64,000 nucleotides of DNA, from the NCBI RefSeq assembly GCF_022682495.2, contig NC_071389.1, positions 107,735,951 through 107,799,950 on the forward strand. Reading direction: 5' to 3'. How positions within the stretch are numbered: position 1 is the first letter of the stretch; the number at the start of each line of letters is the position of its first letter. Below are positions 12,731 through 24,500 of the stretch, in pieces. The DNA is from Desmodus rotundus (taxonomy: Eukaryota > Chordata > Mammalia > Chiroptera > Phyllostomidae). The notes under the pieces are model-generated. The model worked only from the letters and a program-made list of their open reading frames with translations. It did no database searches and had not been told where the DNA came from. Made by a program: the position numbers and the translations under genes.

Positions 12731-13799
12731 ATATAAATGTAAAAACTACATATTTTTATTCATCACTGTCCTTTAAATCTTTCTCCCATTTTAAAAATGA
12801 ATTGTAAAAAAAAAATGAATTGTTTGAGAGTTCTGATATAAATCTTCCATAAAATAAAATACAGATTTATTCTAACCAAATACTTACCAAAACAAGGAAA
12901 AATTTCAGATCTTTGAACCATTAGGGTTTGGCAGAATAGTTATAATTTTAGGTGTATGTGATGACTTGGGGGTAGGAATTTAAAAAAAGACTCAAAACAA
13001 CAGATAAATAAATACCCCAAGCTAGTGAGTATAAATTACAACCAATTGACAGTTTCATATCTTTAGAAATGTTTTGCCTTTCTAAACCAGTGCTACTGGC
13101 ATTTAACATTATTGCCTGTATACTTTAGGGGGGAATTCTACTCTCAAAAGCTGTGTGAACACAATCCACCCACTCACCCCATTTTTTGTTTTTGGGTAAA
13201 CATTAGGGGTGTTGGTCCCCAAACTGTGAAGTGACATGCCAAGACAGTCAATATTGGTAAGGACATTAATAGCCTCCCTTGAAGTTAAACCAGCTTAAGA
13301 TAGGAAAAAATCTAAGTCCCCTCATGTTCTTTTTCAGTGGGGTAGCACATTCCATATTTCAGAATGAGTAGGGGTGCCTTGCTTAAATACAAGCAGAATT
13401 TAATGTATAACCATGTGAAAGGTTTATAGATAAAGTCGGACTTCCGTTACACTGTTGAGGTACCTTCTTCTTTAATATTAAACAACTTGTTATTTAAATA
13501 ATGGATCAAAATGGCTGGTTTCAATATGTAGTCATTAATGAACTAATTTTATGTGCATCTGTGTAGGAGAATTGAAGTACTTTCTTTGCATTGTTCCTGT
13601 TCTCAGGGTCACAACTTCTACGTAGTTACCAGGAAATGCAATTCTAGTTCTTAATATCAAATCAATCAAGATTTATGAGAGGTGATATCTGGAAGAGAGA
13701 TTATATCTGTCTCATCTCACTCAATAGATAACCATCTTTGATTACCAGCTAAGATACAAAACCACTGTACTGTAAATAGTCAATAAATAAAGACTTGGT
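12731..13799. other. No recognisable feature
   Basis: AT-rich intergenic DNA; I see no gene, RNA or clear repeat. The nearby 12091-12589 is similar. Confidence 0.55.
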
Positions 13800-16625
13800 T
13801 AAAAAAAGAAGATGGGAAAGGGAGGAGGAGCCATATTGAGACCAGTAGGAGGGGCAGATATTCAGAACAGGCTGGTCCCACACCCATGTGTGGCAGATAA
13901 AAATCAGTAGGAATATCTCCACTGCAGAAATTCCCCCCACACCCAGGAATGAAAGGTCCCAGGCTCCCAGCCCAGGGTTCCAGTGCTAAGGAGAAAAATA
14001 CCCATAACTCTGGCTGTAAAAACCAGCAGGGAGTGAGGCAATGGGCTACTAGATTCCCAAGCAGTTCCTCTTAAGGAGCTCACACAGGGACATATAAGGT
14101 CTTACTCCAACTCACTCACTCAGCTCCAGCACTGGGGCAGCAGCTTCAAAGGCACCAGGGACATACATGGAGGAACTCAATTATCTAGCATCAGGTGAGA
14201 GCTGGAGGGGCAGCTTTCTCACAGACAGAAATGCTGGCAGAACCCATTGTTACTTTTCAAAGTTCTCCCCCCACAGAGCTGGCAGGTAGGCACCATATCT
14301 TAGCCTCCATCACTGTGGCTCACACTGTTCACCCTGCCCTGGTGATTCCCTGAGTCCTCGCCCCACCCAATTTGCAGGCCCACCAAACTGTTTCCAGTAG
14401 CATTTCTATACAAATGGCCTGTCTCAGCTCATGCTCAGACTTACCTAAAATCTCTCAAACAAGCAGCATCTGGCCTTGGCATGTCCCATACCTCTTTATA
14501 AGTGGCCCCAGGCCCAGCACTAGTGGCAGCCAGTCTTATTTCACAACTTGGCTTCTCCCAGGCACCTGCAAGTCCAGCAGAAGTAGCAGTCATCTGCCAA
14601 TCATTTTGTAATTCATACCAAGAAGTCCCAGGTAGAACACAGGTGGTGGCTGACCTTGGCCTATACCTGTGGGAGGCCCCAGATCCAGCATACCTGGTAG
14701 ACAGCTTCAGACCATACCAAAGTGCCATTTGACCACCTCCATAAAGCAACACACTCAAGGGGCAGAATCATAAGGTCACGAGAGTCCCGCTGAAGTAAGC
14801 TCTTCTCTGTAGAGTGGGACTTTGTGCAGCTGACCTTCCACAGTGGTTGTAACCAATCCTTGCAGCCAATTGGCCTAGGGGTAAATCCCTCCCATTGACA
14901 TTCCAACAGCAATCAAGGCTCACCTACAACAGGAGGGTGTACACAGCCCACACAGGTGGGGGGGTACACCTGAAATTTCCAGCTTGGGTGATCAGGGAAG
15001 CTATACCATTGGACCCTACAGAACAGCTACTACATTAGGCCACTCTACCAAGCCCAGGAGTTGTAGCAGCTCAACTTAACACACACAAACAGAGGGAGGC
15101 TGCCAAAATAAGGAGACAAAGAAAGATGTGTCAAATGAAAGAAAAAAAAATTCCAGAAAAAGAACTAAACAAAATGGAGACAAGCAAACTAATAGGTGCA
15201 GAGTTCAAAACACTGGTTATAAGGATGCTCAACGAACTTAGGGGAAGAGTGGATGAACTTAGTAAGAACTTCAACAAAGAGAAGGGAAACATAAAAATAG
15301 AACTAGAAAACATAAAAAAGAACCAGTCTGAAATGAAGCTTACATTAACTGAAATAAAGAATACATTAAGGAGAATCAACAGTGGAGTAGATGAGGCAGA
15401 GGATCAAATCAGAGATTTGGAAGCATAAAATACCCAATCAGAACAGAAAAAAGAAAAAAGAATTTAAAACAATGAGGATAATTTAAGGAGCCTCTGGGGC
15501 AACTTCAAGTGTATCAACATTCACATCATGGGGGTACTGGAAGAAGAGAGAGAGAGAGCAAGGAATTGAAAACCTATGTGAAAAATAATGATAAAAAGCT
15601 TCCCTAACCTGGTGAAGGAAATAAACATACAAGTCCAGGAAGTACAGAGTCCCAAACAAGATGGACCCAAAGAGGCCTGTACCAAGACACATCATAATCA
15701 AAATGCCAAAGATTAAAGACAAAAAGAGAATCTTAAAAGCGGCAAGAGAAAAGCATTTAGTTACCTACAAGGGAGTTCCCATAAGACTGTCAGTTGATTT
15801 CTCAACAGAAACTTTGCAGGCCAGAAGGGAGTGGCAAGAAATATTCAAAGTGATGGAAAGCAAGGACCTATAACCAAGATCACTCTATCCAGCAAAGCCA
15901 TCATTTAGAATGGAAGGACATTTAAAGAGTTTCCCAGACAAGAAAAAGCTAAAGGAGTTCATCGCCACCAAACCAGTATTACATAAAATATATAATTTAA
16001 AAAATTTTAATACTCACCCAAGGATATGTTTATTGACTTGAGAGAGAGAGAAACACCAATGGGCTGCCTCCTATACATACCCTAACTGGGGATTGAACCT
16101 GCAACCAAAGTATATGTCCTAACTGGAATAAATTCTGCAAGCTTTTTGTGTGTGATGCTTCAACCAACTGAGCCACCTGACCAGGGCTATGTAAAATCTT
16201 AAATGGCTACTTTAAGAAGAATAAGAAAAAAGATTAAAAATGTGAATAATAAAATGGCAAGAAATGCATATCTATCAACAACTGATCCTAAAAAAACAAA
16301 ATGAAGAAGCAGAACAGAAACAGACTCATAGATACAGAGAACATTTTGATCGTTGTCAGGTGGGAGGGGGTTGGGGGAGGGATGAAAAAGTAAAGGGAAT
16401 AAGAAGTACAAATTGGTAGTTACAGAATAGTCATGGGGATGTAAAGTACGGCATAGGGAACACAGTCAATAATATTGCAATAACTATGTATGATGTCAGA
16501 TGAATACCAGATTTATCAGGATGAGCACTTAGTTAAGTTATATAATGTTTGATCACTGGGTTGTACACCTGAAACTAATGTAATATTGTATATTAACTAT
16601 AATTAAAAAATAAAGAAGAAAGAAC
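13800..16625 (+). mobile_element. HAL1 half-LINE, near full length, with 5' UTR and ORF1 only
   Basis: A long GC-richer 5' UTR (13800-15120) precedes ORF1. ORF1 has a Lys/Glu-rich coiled-coil start (MCQMKEKKIPEKELNKMETS at 15126) and a C-terminal part with RPVPRHIIIKMPKIKDKKRI and LSVDFSTETLQARREWQEIF (15661-15870). ORF1 is broken by stops (first at 15426) and frameshifts. The sequence passes from the ORF1 end straight to a 3' UTR (16200-16600) and an A-rich tail, with no ORF2 at all, which defines HAL1. A reverse Ves-like SINE is inserted at about 16010-16190. Confidence 0.8.
16010..16192 (-). mobile_element. Ves-family SINE inside HAL1
   Basis: Reverse orientation: ttgagagagagagaaacacc, then gattgaacctgcaacc, and head complement gagccacctgaccagggc. 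Confidence 0.85.
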
Positions 16626-17375
16626 GAAAGAAGAGGATCTGCCTAACTCACAGCTGGGGTGGTGTGAGGAGACAGACAGTAGTCCTGGATGGTCCTAGAA
16701 GATGAATGAGAGACTAAAAGAGGAAAGAGAGGTGGTGAAAAGGGGGACTGCGTCACTCTAGACAGAAACGACATGGAGTTTGAAGACATGGACACCAGGT
16801 AGAACATAATGAGTTCTAGTTCACTATAACTCTAACTTCAGGTTATATGTGGAGGAATGGTACCTTCTCATTTCTGGTCATTTTATCTGTAAATATTTCA
16901 TATGTGTTTCTAGAACGATAGGGACATTTAAAATATATATAGCAATAGTATCATTGTCACACAAAAATTGTCTAAACAATTTAATGTCAAAGATAAAATC
17001 AGTGGCCACATTTTCCTAATTATATTTTTTCCAGTTTGTTTGCTTAAATCAGGATCCAAGTAAAATCTTTACATTGCACATTGCAATCGCTTGATATATC
17101 TGTTAGTGTTCTTTTAATCTATAGGTATTCCTTCTAAGTATTTCTTTTTTTTCTTACAAATTTTTGTTGAAGAAGCAAGGTTATTTGTTCTATGAAGTTT
17201 CCTAGGGTCTGGAATTTTCTGATTCTATTATTGTGTCATTGTTAATCCTGCTTCACTCTCCCCTGTATTTCTTATAAATTGGTAGCTGGATCTGGGATCT
17301 TAATCAGATTCAAATATTGTTTGTTTAGATAAGACTACTTCAGAAGTAGAAGTATTGTTACAAACTTCCATTTAA
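16626..17375. other. No recognisable feature
   Basis: Intergenic, AT-rich. No open frame or repeat that I can name. Confidence 0.5.
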
Positions 17376-18240
17376 GTTTTCTTTTATTGTGAAATACATC
17401 ATACAGCAGTATATAAAGCTAATTATATAATACTAAAATGAATATCCAGCCCCCATCACAGAGGTTAAAAAATTAAACATGTACCTACCTTATACACAGA
17501 AGTTTCACCCCTGGATATATATGCACCTTAGAGAAACTCCTGTGCACCATGAGATATGCACCAGATTAATACTAAAGTGAATATCCAGCCCCCATCACAG
17601 AGGTTAAAAAACAGAGTACTGTCAGTGCCTAAGATTCCTGTTTGCCTGCTCTAATTACATCTCCTAATTCCACCCCATTCTAGAGGTGGGAACCATTCTG
17701 AGTTCTGTGATTATTCCTCCACTTCGTTTATGCCCCTTTTGAGTATCTTCCTAAAGAGAATATTGTTTGGTTTTGCCTTTACCTTTACTATTCCATGACT
17801 AGCTTTCTGCCCTTCCACATTGTTTTTGAGATCCATGTTGTTGCAGTTAACTGTAGCCCACTGATTCTCACTGTTACGTGGGATTTCATTACCTGAATAT
17901 ACTACAGTTTATTCTGCTAGTGGGCATTCATTGTCCCTGATTTTTTGATGTTGCCAACAATAATGCTTTGCACACGCTGGTGCATATCTCATGGTGCACA
18001 GGAGCTTCTCTAAGGTGCGTATATATCTAGGGGTGAAACTTCTGTGTGTAAGGTATGTACATGCTTAATTTTTAAGTAATGTCAAATTATTTTTCAAAGT
18101 GCTTATACCAGTTTAAATACTCACTGGCAGGTGAATGAGAATTACCCACAGTTCTGAATCCTTGATAACACTTGGTGTTGTAAGATTTTCCCAATTGTTG
18201 GGTTCAAACTATTAATTAAAAATGTGAAATTATACTATAT
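17376..18240 (-). mobile_element. Old L1 3' region, rearranged
   Basis: Antisense old-L1 sequence (tatgcaccagcg-type ORF2/3' UTR order, aatgcccactagcagaataa on the minus strand). A 92-bp piece (17977-18068) is also present inverted at 17473-17564, between two 45-bp direct copies (17428-17472 and 17567-17611). Confidence 0.6.
17428..17611. repeat. 45-bp direct repeat flanking an inverted 92-bp copy
   Basis: Copies at 17428-17472 and 17567-17611 (beginning taatactaaa, ending gaggttaaaaaa) differ at one base. Between them 17473-17564 is the reverse complement of 17977-18068 with only a few mismatches. Confidence 0.9.
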
Positions 18241-19264
18241 AGTTGATATTTCAACTGAATTCACCGGACTCCTATTCAAATATTTCCTTTGCTTGACCCT
18301 TATTTTAAGAAAAATATAAAGCTTTGTATTTTTTTAAAGCTTTGTATTTTTAAAAAATGACAGGAAAGCATTGTGCCTATGGTTGCCATTGAAAATATAT
18401 CACAGTTTGTGAATGGAGATATGTGTGTAACCGAGAGGCTGGAGAGATGTTCATAACACGAACAGTCACTTACTCATGGCTATGTAGCAGCTAAGCTTCA
18501 TGAGGGTAAGAATCTAGATAAAATGTTTCATTTGTAGGGCTAAGGCAAGACGTTCCATTCAACCCTCAAACAAACTTACTCTTCTCTCTTGTGATTTTTC
18601 TTCCATATTATTCCTCCTGGTTGCTTCCTGCACCCTTTAACAGGTTAATTTTTTTTGTAATAGTTGTCATTAATATCACAACCTCTGAAAACAAAATTTT
18701 ACACTTGGATGTTCATAACTAGCATTCTAAGGCTCTAGACAATGTGAGGCTGCCTTCCTTAGAGTGTTGTCGTGAGGGATAAATTAGGTACCATGATAGG
18801 CATGACTGGCACACTTCAAAGAATGATTGGAAATCTCTCAACTTCTAAATGGTAGCCTATACCTCACACTCCAAAAATTTTCAGTCCATACAATTTGCTT
18901 TTTCTACAATTATTTTTCTCCACCCATTTCCAGGGAAAATCAGGTGTGCTTAGAAACCATTCCCAATTTCTCCCATTTTACTATTGCTTCGCAGAGATTT
19001 CCGCCTTGCATACAAGATTCTTTGAAAAAGCAGCAATAGGGTCATGATTTTGTGTCCTTGAACAGTGCCTCACCCAAACTGATATTTTGCAAACTTAAAA
19101 TCATCATTTTTTTTAAAGCTTGCAATAATCAAACTGTAAGTAGAAGGTAATACATTAGATCTGGGCAATTGGGAGGCTCACTGGCTCACATTTCTTCTCA
19201 TCACCATCCTGCTTCCTGTCTCACTTAACTCATGCCTCTTTCTGTAGCTCTGACCTAAGATAGA
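18241..19264. other. No recognisable feature
   Basis: Intergenic DNA upstream of FLT3 with no convincing gene, RNA or named repeat. Confidence 0.5.
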
Positions 19265-19918
19265 CACTTAAATTTTTAAAAAAACTTTTAATTGTGGTAA
19301 AATGCACATAACATGGAATTTCCCACCTCTACAATTTCACATGTGCAGTTCAGCAGAGTTAGGTACACGCACATCCCTGTGCAACCATCACCAGCACCAT
19401 CCCCAGAACTCTTTCTTTCCTGCAGAACTGAATCTCTGTCCCCATTAAACAACTCTCTGTTCTCCTTCCCCCAGCCTCTGGAAACCACCATTCTACTTTC
19501 TGTCTGTATGAATTCGACTACTCTAGGTGTCCCATATAAGTAGAATCATATGGTTTTTGTGACTGGCTTACTTCACTTAGTATGTTCTCAAAATTCATTT
19601 ATATTGTAGCATTTCAGAATTTCCTCCTTTTTTTAAGGATGCATAATGTTCCATTACATGTATCTACCACATTTTGTTTATCCATTCATTCAGTCTGTTT
19701 ATCCATTTATCTGTGGGTGGACACCCGGGCTGCTTGCATCTTTTGGCTATTGTAAATAATGTTGCTATGAATATGGATACACAAATGTATCTCTTCATGA
19801 CCCAGCTCTTAATTCTTTTGGGTGTATACCCAGAAGGGGAGCTGCTGGGTCATATGGAAGTTTTATTTTTAATGTGTTGAGAAGCTGCCATACTGTTTTC
19901 CATAGAGGCTGCGCCGTA
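19265..19918 (-). mobile_element. Old L1 3' end
   Basis: Antisense L1: T-rich start, aattgtggtaaaatgcacat, then the ORF2 tail complement (ccattcattcagtctgttta, ttggctattgtaaataatgt, gggtgtatacccagaagggg). Confidence 0.88.
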
Positions 19919-20379
19919 GTACACACTTTTAAATAAGTTTGTGAATTGCCCTTGGAGGGGGATTATTTTACTGTCGACTACAGCCAAGCGAAAGGATTGT
20001 ATATCCAAGAATGAACACTGTCAATTATCATACTTTATTGGCAAATTATTAAAGGCATGGAGTTTCTGGAATTTAGACACATATAAACCATTTGATTCGT
20101 TCACCTCATTTGAAGGTTAAGTCAGGTGGGAGGTGGAAAAGACGCGACTCGTGAAGGTCAAAGCAGTAGTTAACTAAGTATTCAGACTGGCATTCAGAGC
20201 TTCCCAAACTTCAACTTACTGCACTTGAAATATTATGCGATGAAGAAGAAGCATTATGGAGTGGATAATTCAAAACAACTTCTGGGATGCAGTGTGTTTT
20301 GTTTTTGTTTCTTTAGCTGGTTCTCAGCCTCCTGAATTGCCTAGGTTGACAGTGAACCCGAACCTGTTTTTCTTGCTGC
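19919..20379. other. Immediate upstream flank of the FLT3 CpG island
   Basis: No repeat recognised in about 460 bases next to the promoter. This is the most likely place in the window for distal promoter elements, but no site can be named with confidence. Confidence 0.4.
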
Positions 20380-21560
20380 CACTGCTGAACCGGTCCCGGC
20401 ATTGTAGAAGATGGTGAGGAAGACAGAGAAGACCAGTGGTCAGTCAAGATCCACCGAGCGTGGACCGAAACCCTCTGCTAGCCTTCGCGCTGGCCAGGGC
20501 CGCAGGTGTAGCCGGATTTAGCTCCCATTCTGGGGCCTCACGGACCCCCGCGCGCAAGGAGGGCGCTTTCTGACTCTCTGATGTCCCAACGAGGGTGTTC
20601 ACGGAATTGTGGAGCCTCCTCCCCAAACAGAGTCGCTGAGTCCACGCAACTGGCCTTGTGGCGCGGTGCCCAATCCCCGCTGCCACCGCCACCGCCGGGG
20701 AGCCCCAGGCACAGCGGAGCTGCAGCCTGCAGACACCGGCACGTGGGCTCGGCCGCTGAGCCGCACCAAGCACCCGCTCCCGGCTCGGCGCAACCTCGGC
20801 ACTCCCGCCTCGGCCCCGCCAGTGCTAAGAGAGATCCAGCCCCTTTCCACTTTGCACCAGTCCGAGGGAATTTGCGGTCAGTGACGCGCATCCTTAAGAG
20901 TCACCTGCAGTGCTGGGCGCGCCGCTCTGGGCAGCATCGCAAGGCTGGGCCGGCGCGGCCTGGGGACCCCGGGCTCCGAAGGCCATGCCGGCATTGGCGC
21001 GCCTCGGCGGCCCGCTGCCGCTGTTCGGTAAGGCCCCGCTTGCCCGCTCGCAGCTCCCGCAGCCCCCGGCAGGGCCTCAGCCCCCAGCCACACAGGGGCC
21101 GGCGCACGCCTAGCCGTCCCCTCCTCTGCGCGCCTCCCCCGGCTCCGGTGCCCCTCCCTTCTGTCGCGCTCTGTGGACTCTCCCCATACTGCCCGGGGAC
21201 CCCTGCCCTGACCACCCCATTCCCTCCTGCCTTGTCTCTAAAGTCGCTGACCAGCTAGGACCACAGCTGGGACTCCGCAGGCGGCCTCGCGGGGGATCTG
21301 CCCAGGGCGGGGACTGGGGCCGCCCCACCGCCTGCGCTCCTTCTCGCAGCCGGGTCGGCCGGCACACTCAGGTGCTGGGCCCTCCACCCGCTGTCTGCCA
21401 CCCCAAGGGTTGCACCAGGTGGCTCCGGACCTTGCTGGGACCGGCCCAGGATGCTGTAGGCTCCTGGATGGCGTCTTTAACTTTTTGGGGGCTTTTATGT
21501 AGGGAACGAGCTCTGGCAAATTCGCCCGCATTCTCCCCCAAAGCGAGTCATTCCGAATAA
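20380..21560 (+). promoter_or_regulatory. FLT3: FLT3 CpG island and promoter
   Basis: A sharp rise in GC and CpG from about 20.38 to 21.55 kb in otherwise AT-rich DNA surrounds coding exon 1. No TATA box stands at a sensible distance from the ATG, in line with a TATA-less CpG-island promoter. Runs of CCGCC and CGCCCC are plausible Sp1-type sites but were not scored. Long open frames here on both strands are by-products of GC richness. Confidence 0.8.
20985..21027 (+). CDS. FLT3: FLT3 exon 1, coding part (signal peptide start)
   Basis: Encodes [14 protein letters not shown] plus the first base of Val15, then a GTAAGG donor. The 43-nt coding length equals the human exon. The start was chosen because MPALAR is the family N-terminus and the exon sits in the CpG island. 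The region holds the N-terminal part of the signal peptide; the hydrophobic core is completed by exon 2. The 5' UTR start cannot be fixed from sequence. Confidence 0.95.
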
Positions 21561-24500
21561 CGAGCCCTTCCCTTGACGAATTTCAGTTGGATTAAAGATT
21601 TAGTTACTTTGGGAATATTATGCAAACAAGATTTACATATTAAAACACTAGCTGCCCCTTTCTTCTCTAGTCAATTTTTATTCTGGCATTAAACCCCCAG
21701 GGAGTTTCCAGGAATCCGCCAAAAAAAACACAAAAACAAAAACAAAAAATCCCCCAAACAAACAAAAAAAACCCCAATCCATTCTATGAACTTCATCTGT
21801 TTGAAAAGGTGGGAAGGTTGACTGCGTTTCGGGTGAAGGAGACAGTTCTGGGAGCTCGGGAGCCTCAGGTTCTGTCCTCATTCCGCAACCTTGGACTTGG
21901 CAGTCACTGCTCCCAAATCTAGGGTTCTAACTTAAAGTCTGTGTGCAAGAATTATGCCCAACAGTTTTTGTTACAAATACTTCAGAATAACAGTAAGAAA
22001 TGTAACATAAGGGGCAAAGTGTGGGGGGAAAAGTTGTATTTCTTAAACATTTTTACTAATTGGTAAATGTGTACACTTGAAATGTATAGTACAGTATGTT
22101 TTTCAGTCTATGAACACAAAAAGCTAGCTTTCTGTTAAGTATGATGCTAGTGAGTTTTTCAGTGGCCTACAGAGATTTTTGAAAAGTATAAAGATTAGTA
22201 TTTACAGCTATATTTAGTCTGTATTGAGTTCTTTATTTAGGAAAGAGCCCCCAAATTTCTACATCTCTGCAGATTTTGGTAAATGAGATATAATTTCCAC
22301 ATAGCAAATACACACAAGTCTTAACAGTACAGCTCCATTAGCTTTTATGTATGTATGTACCCACACAGTCATCGGATCAAGATATAGAACAATTCTAGCT
22401 CAGCCCTGTCTCAGTCACTACCCTGCAAAAGTGGCCACTATTTTGACTTCTAACATCATCAGTTCACCTGTTTTTGAACTTCGTGTAAACCAGATTACCA
22501 TTATGTACTCTTTTATGTTCAGCTTCTTTCACTCAATATTGTGACTATGAGATTCAACTTTGTTCTCAGTAATAATGGTCATTTTTAAAAATTGCTGGGT
22601 GCTATTCCTTAGTATGAATTTACTGTACACTTTTGTTTATCCATTCTATTGTTGAAGAACACATAGGTTGTTTTCAATTTTGTGTACTATGAATAATACT
22701 TCTGTGAACTTTTTAAAACATGTTTTTGGTGTACACAACACCCATTTGTCCTAGGATGATACCTGTGAGTAGAATTCCTGGATTATAAAGTAAGGCATAT
22801 GTTCAGTTTTGCTGGATACTATCCGACAGTTTCCCATGGTGGTCATACCAGTTTGCATTTCTACTCACAGCATATGGGAGTTCCAGTTCCTCACATCTTT
22901 GCCAACACTCAGTATTACAGATTTTCTTGAATAAAGAAGCACAAAGTAAGAAGCTAAAAAGTAAGGGCTTTAAAATGTTTAAAAAGCTTTCAATTCCTTG
23001 AATTATAAGATGCAATCACCATTTCCCTTGTATTGTACACTACCTTTGTGAATAGTGGTGACGTTTTCTAAGCAGTGTGTAAGGAACGGAATGGTACTTG
23101 CCATGACTTGACTGCATTGTGTGCCAATACAGGATAAGAAGGGGAGAAATTCAATATTTCAGGAACTGTGATGTGATGTATTCCATTAGTGTGAGAAAAT
23201 TCATACTCAGAGTCTTGAATTACACATTTTAGTTGCCATCTTTGGTCCTTGTTGCTTATCTTACTCTACTTGCCTTCTTGTGAGCTGCTAGCCTCAGGAG
23301 GAGGTAGAGGGTAGAGCTACTAGGCCAAGGTCGGTTTGGGTTGAATATGATGCCAGACCTGGTGACCTATCCTCTTAAGGTCCTTTCAATTGTAAAAGTC
23401 TAGTTTGAGTTGGTGCCTTTATACACATTTAGATGGCTATTCATTTCTCTCTAGGTACTTCACATCTGTCTATAATAAATGATCCTCTTGAGTTTAATTG
23501 TGAACTGTCCTTCCATTAGGGAATGGCTCTACTTGTTATAACTTAAAAGACACTTTTAGTAACTCTTATATATCCGTAAATATTTTGTTGTTATTGTTGT
23601 TCTTGCATTCTGCTGTTTAACTGAAAAACAACCAGGTAATGAGATAGTGGATGTGAAGGAGGAGCACTTACTTATATCCCAGGGAAGAATTCAGATAAGA
23701 AAGATGAGGAGGAAGCATGCATAAGAAAGAAATTTTCTCCTTGACAAGTTTTTATTGAAAACCTATTCCTGTGCTAGGCACAAGGGGTATAGAGATGAAA
23801 GGGGGTGGGGGAAGGGGAGCTTACTAGAAATAATGAATTCTATTCTATTTAAGTGAATGTGTGGACAACTGCCTATCCCTAGGGAAGGCATTTGAGTCTG
23901 TAGCTTGCTTTTATTTAGTTCCACCTGCCAACAAAGTTCTTGTGATCACTCAATAGCCATAGACGAAAAATAGCGTGCTTCAGTGAAGGAAGCTTCAACC
24001 AGGTCAGAACAGGAATCCAGGTTTCTTGTCCCCTAAAACTATATAAACACATCCTGGTTCGGTGAAGACTATAGTTAATGGTTATGGGAAAGAAACTGCT
24101 ATTTCATTTCTAATGAAACAAATGGACTGTTCCATAATTAAGTATGACCATCTTTTAGGTGTGGGGACAAAGTTTCCAAATGGTTCTTTGAACAAAATTG
24201 TTGACTACAGTTTACTCCCAGAGGGCATTTCTGCTGACTTGAGAAGCTCACAGGATGGCTCAGTCTTATTACTTTCCGAACATTTCTTGCCCCCCTTATC
24301 TTTTTATTCTCTAATGAAACTCAGAAAGCGTATGACAGAAGTGCTTACATTCAGTGTTAAAGATTACAATCTTGTTGACTCCTCAAATATCCCCAGATAC
24401 TGCCTTAACCTTTGGGTCAAGATTCTGATTTGACAAAAAGCAAATAATCTTAAAAGTATTGTATTTTGTCATTTTTCTTGATGTTGAAAGTGACCGTGCA

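Noticed and set aside
15126..15873. Coiled-coil and RNA-binding-like frames as a host gene
   Set aside because: They match L1/HAL1 ORF1 in order and sit between a HAL1 5' UTR and 3' UTR; the frame is broken.
20444..21531. Long open frames on both strands across the CpG island (up to 225 residues)
   Set aside because: High GC removes stop codons by chance; the translations are low-complexity Pro/Ala/Arg/Gly, overlap each other on both strands, and match no family. Only the short exon 1 coding stretch is supported.
24062..24433. 123-residue open frame in FLT3 intron 1
   Set aside because: I recognise no domain, composition is ordinary for translated intron, and no splice or promoter context supports it. 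Kept as chance; conservation across bats would be the test.
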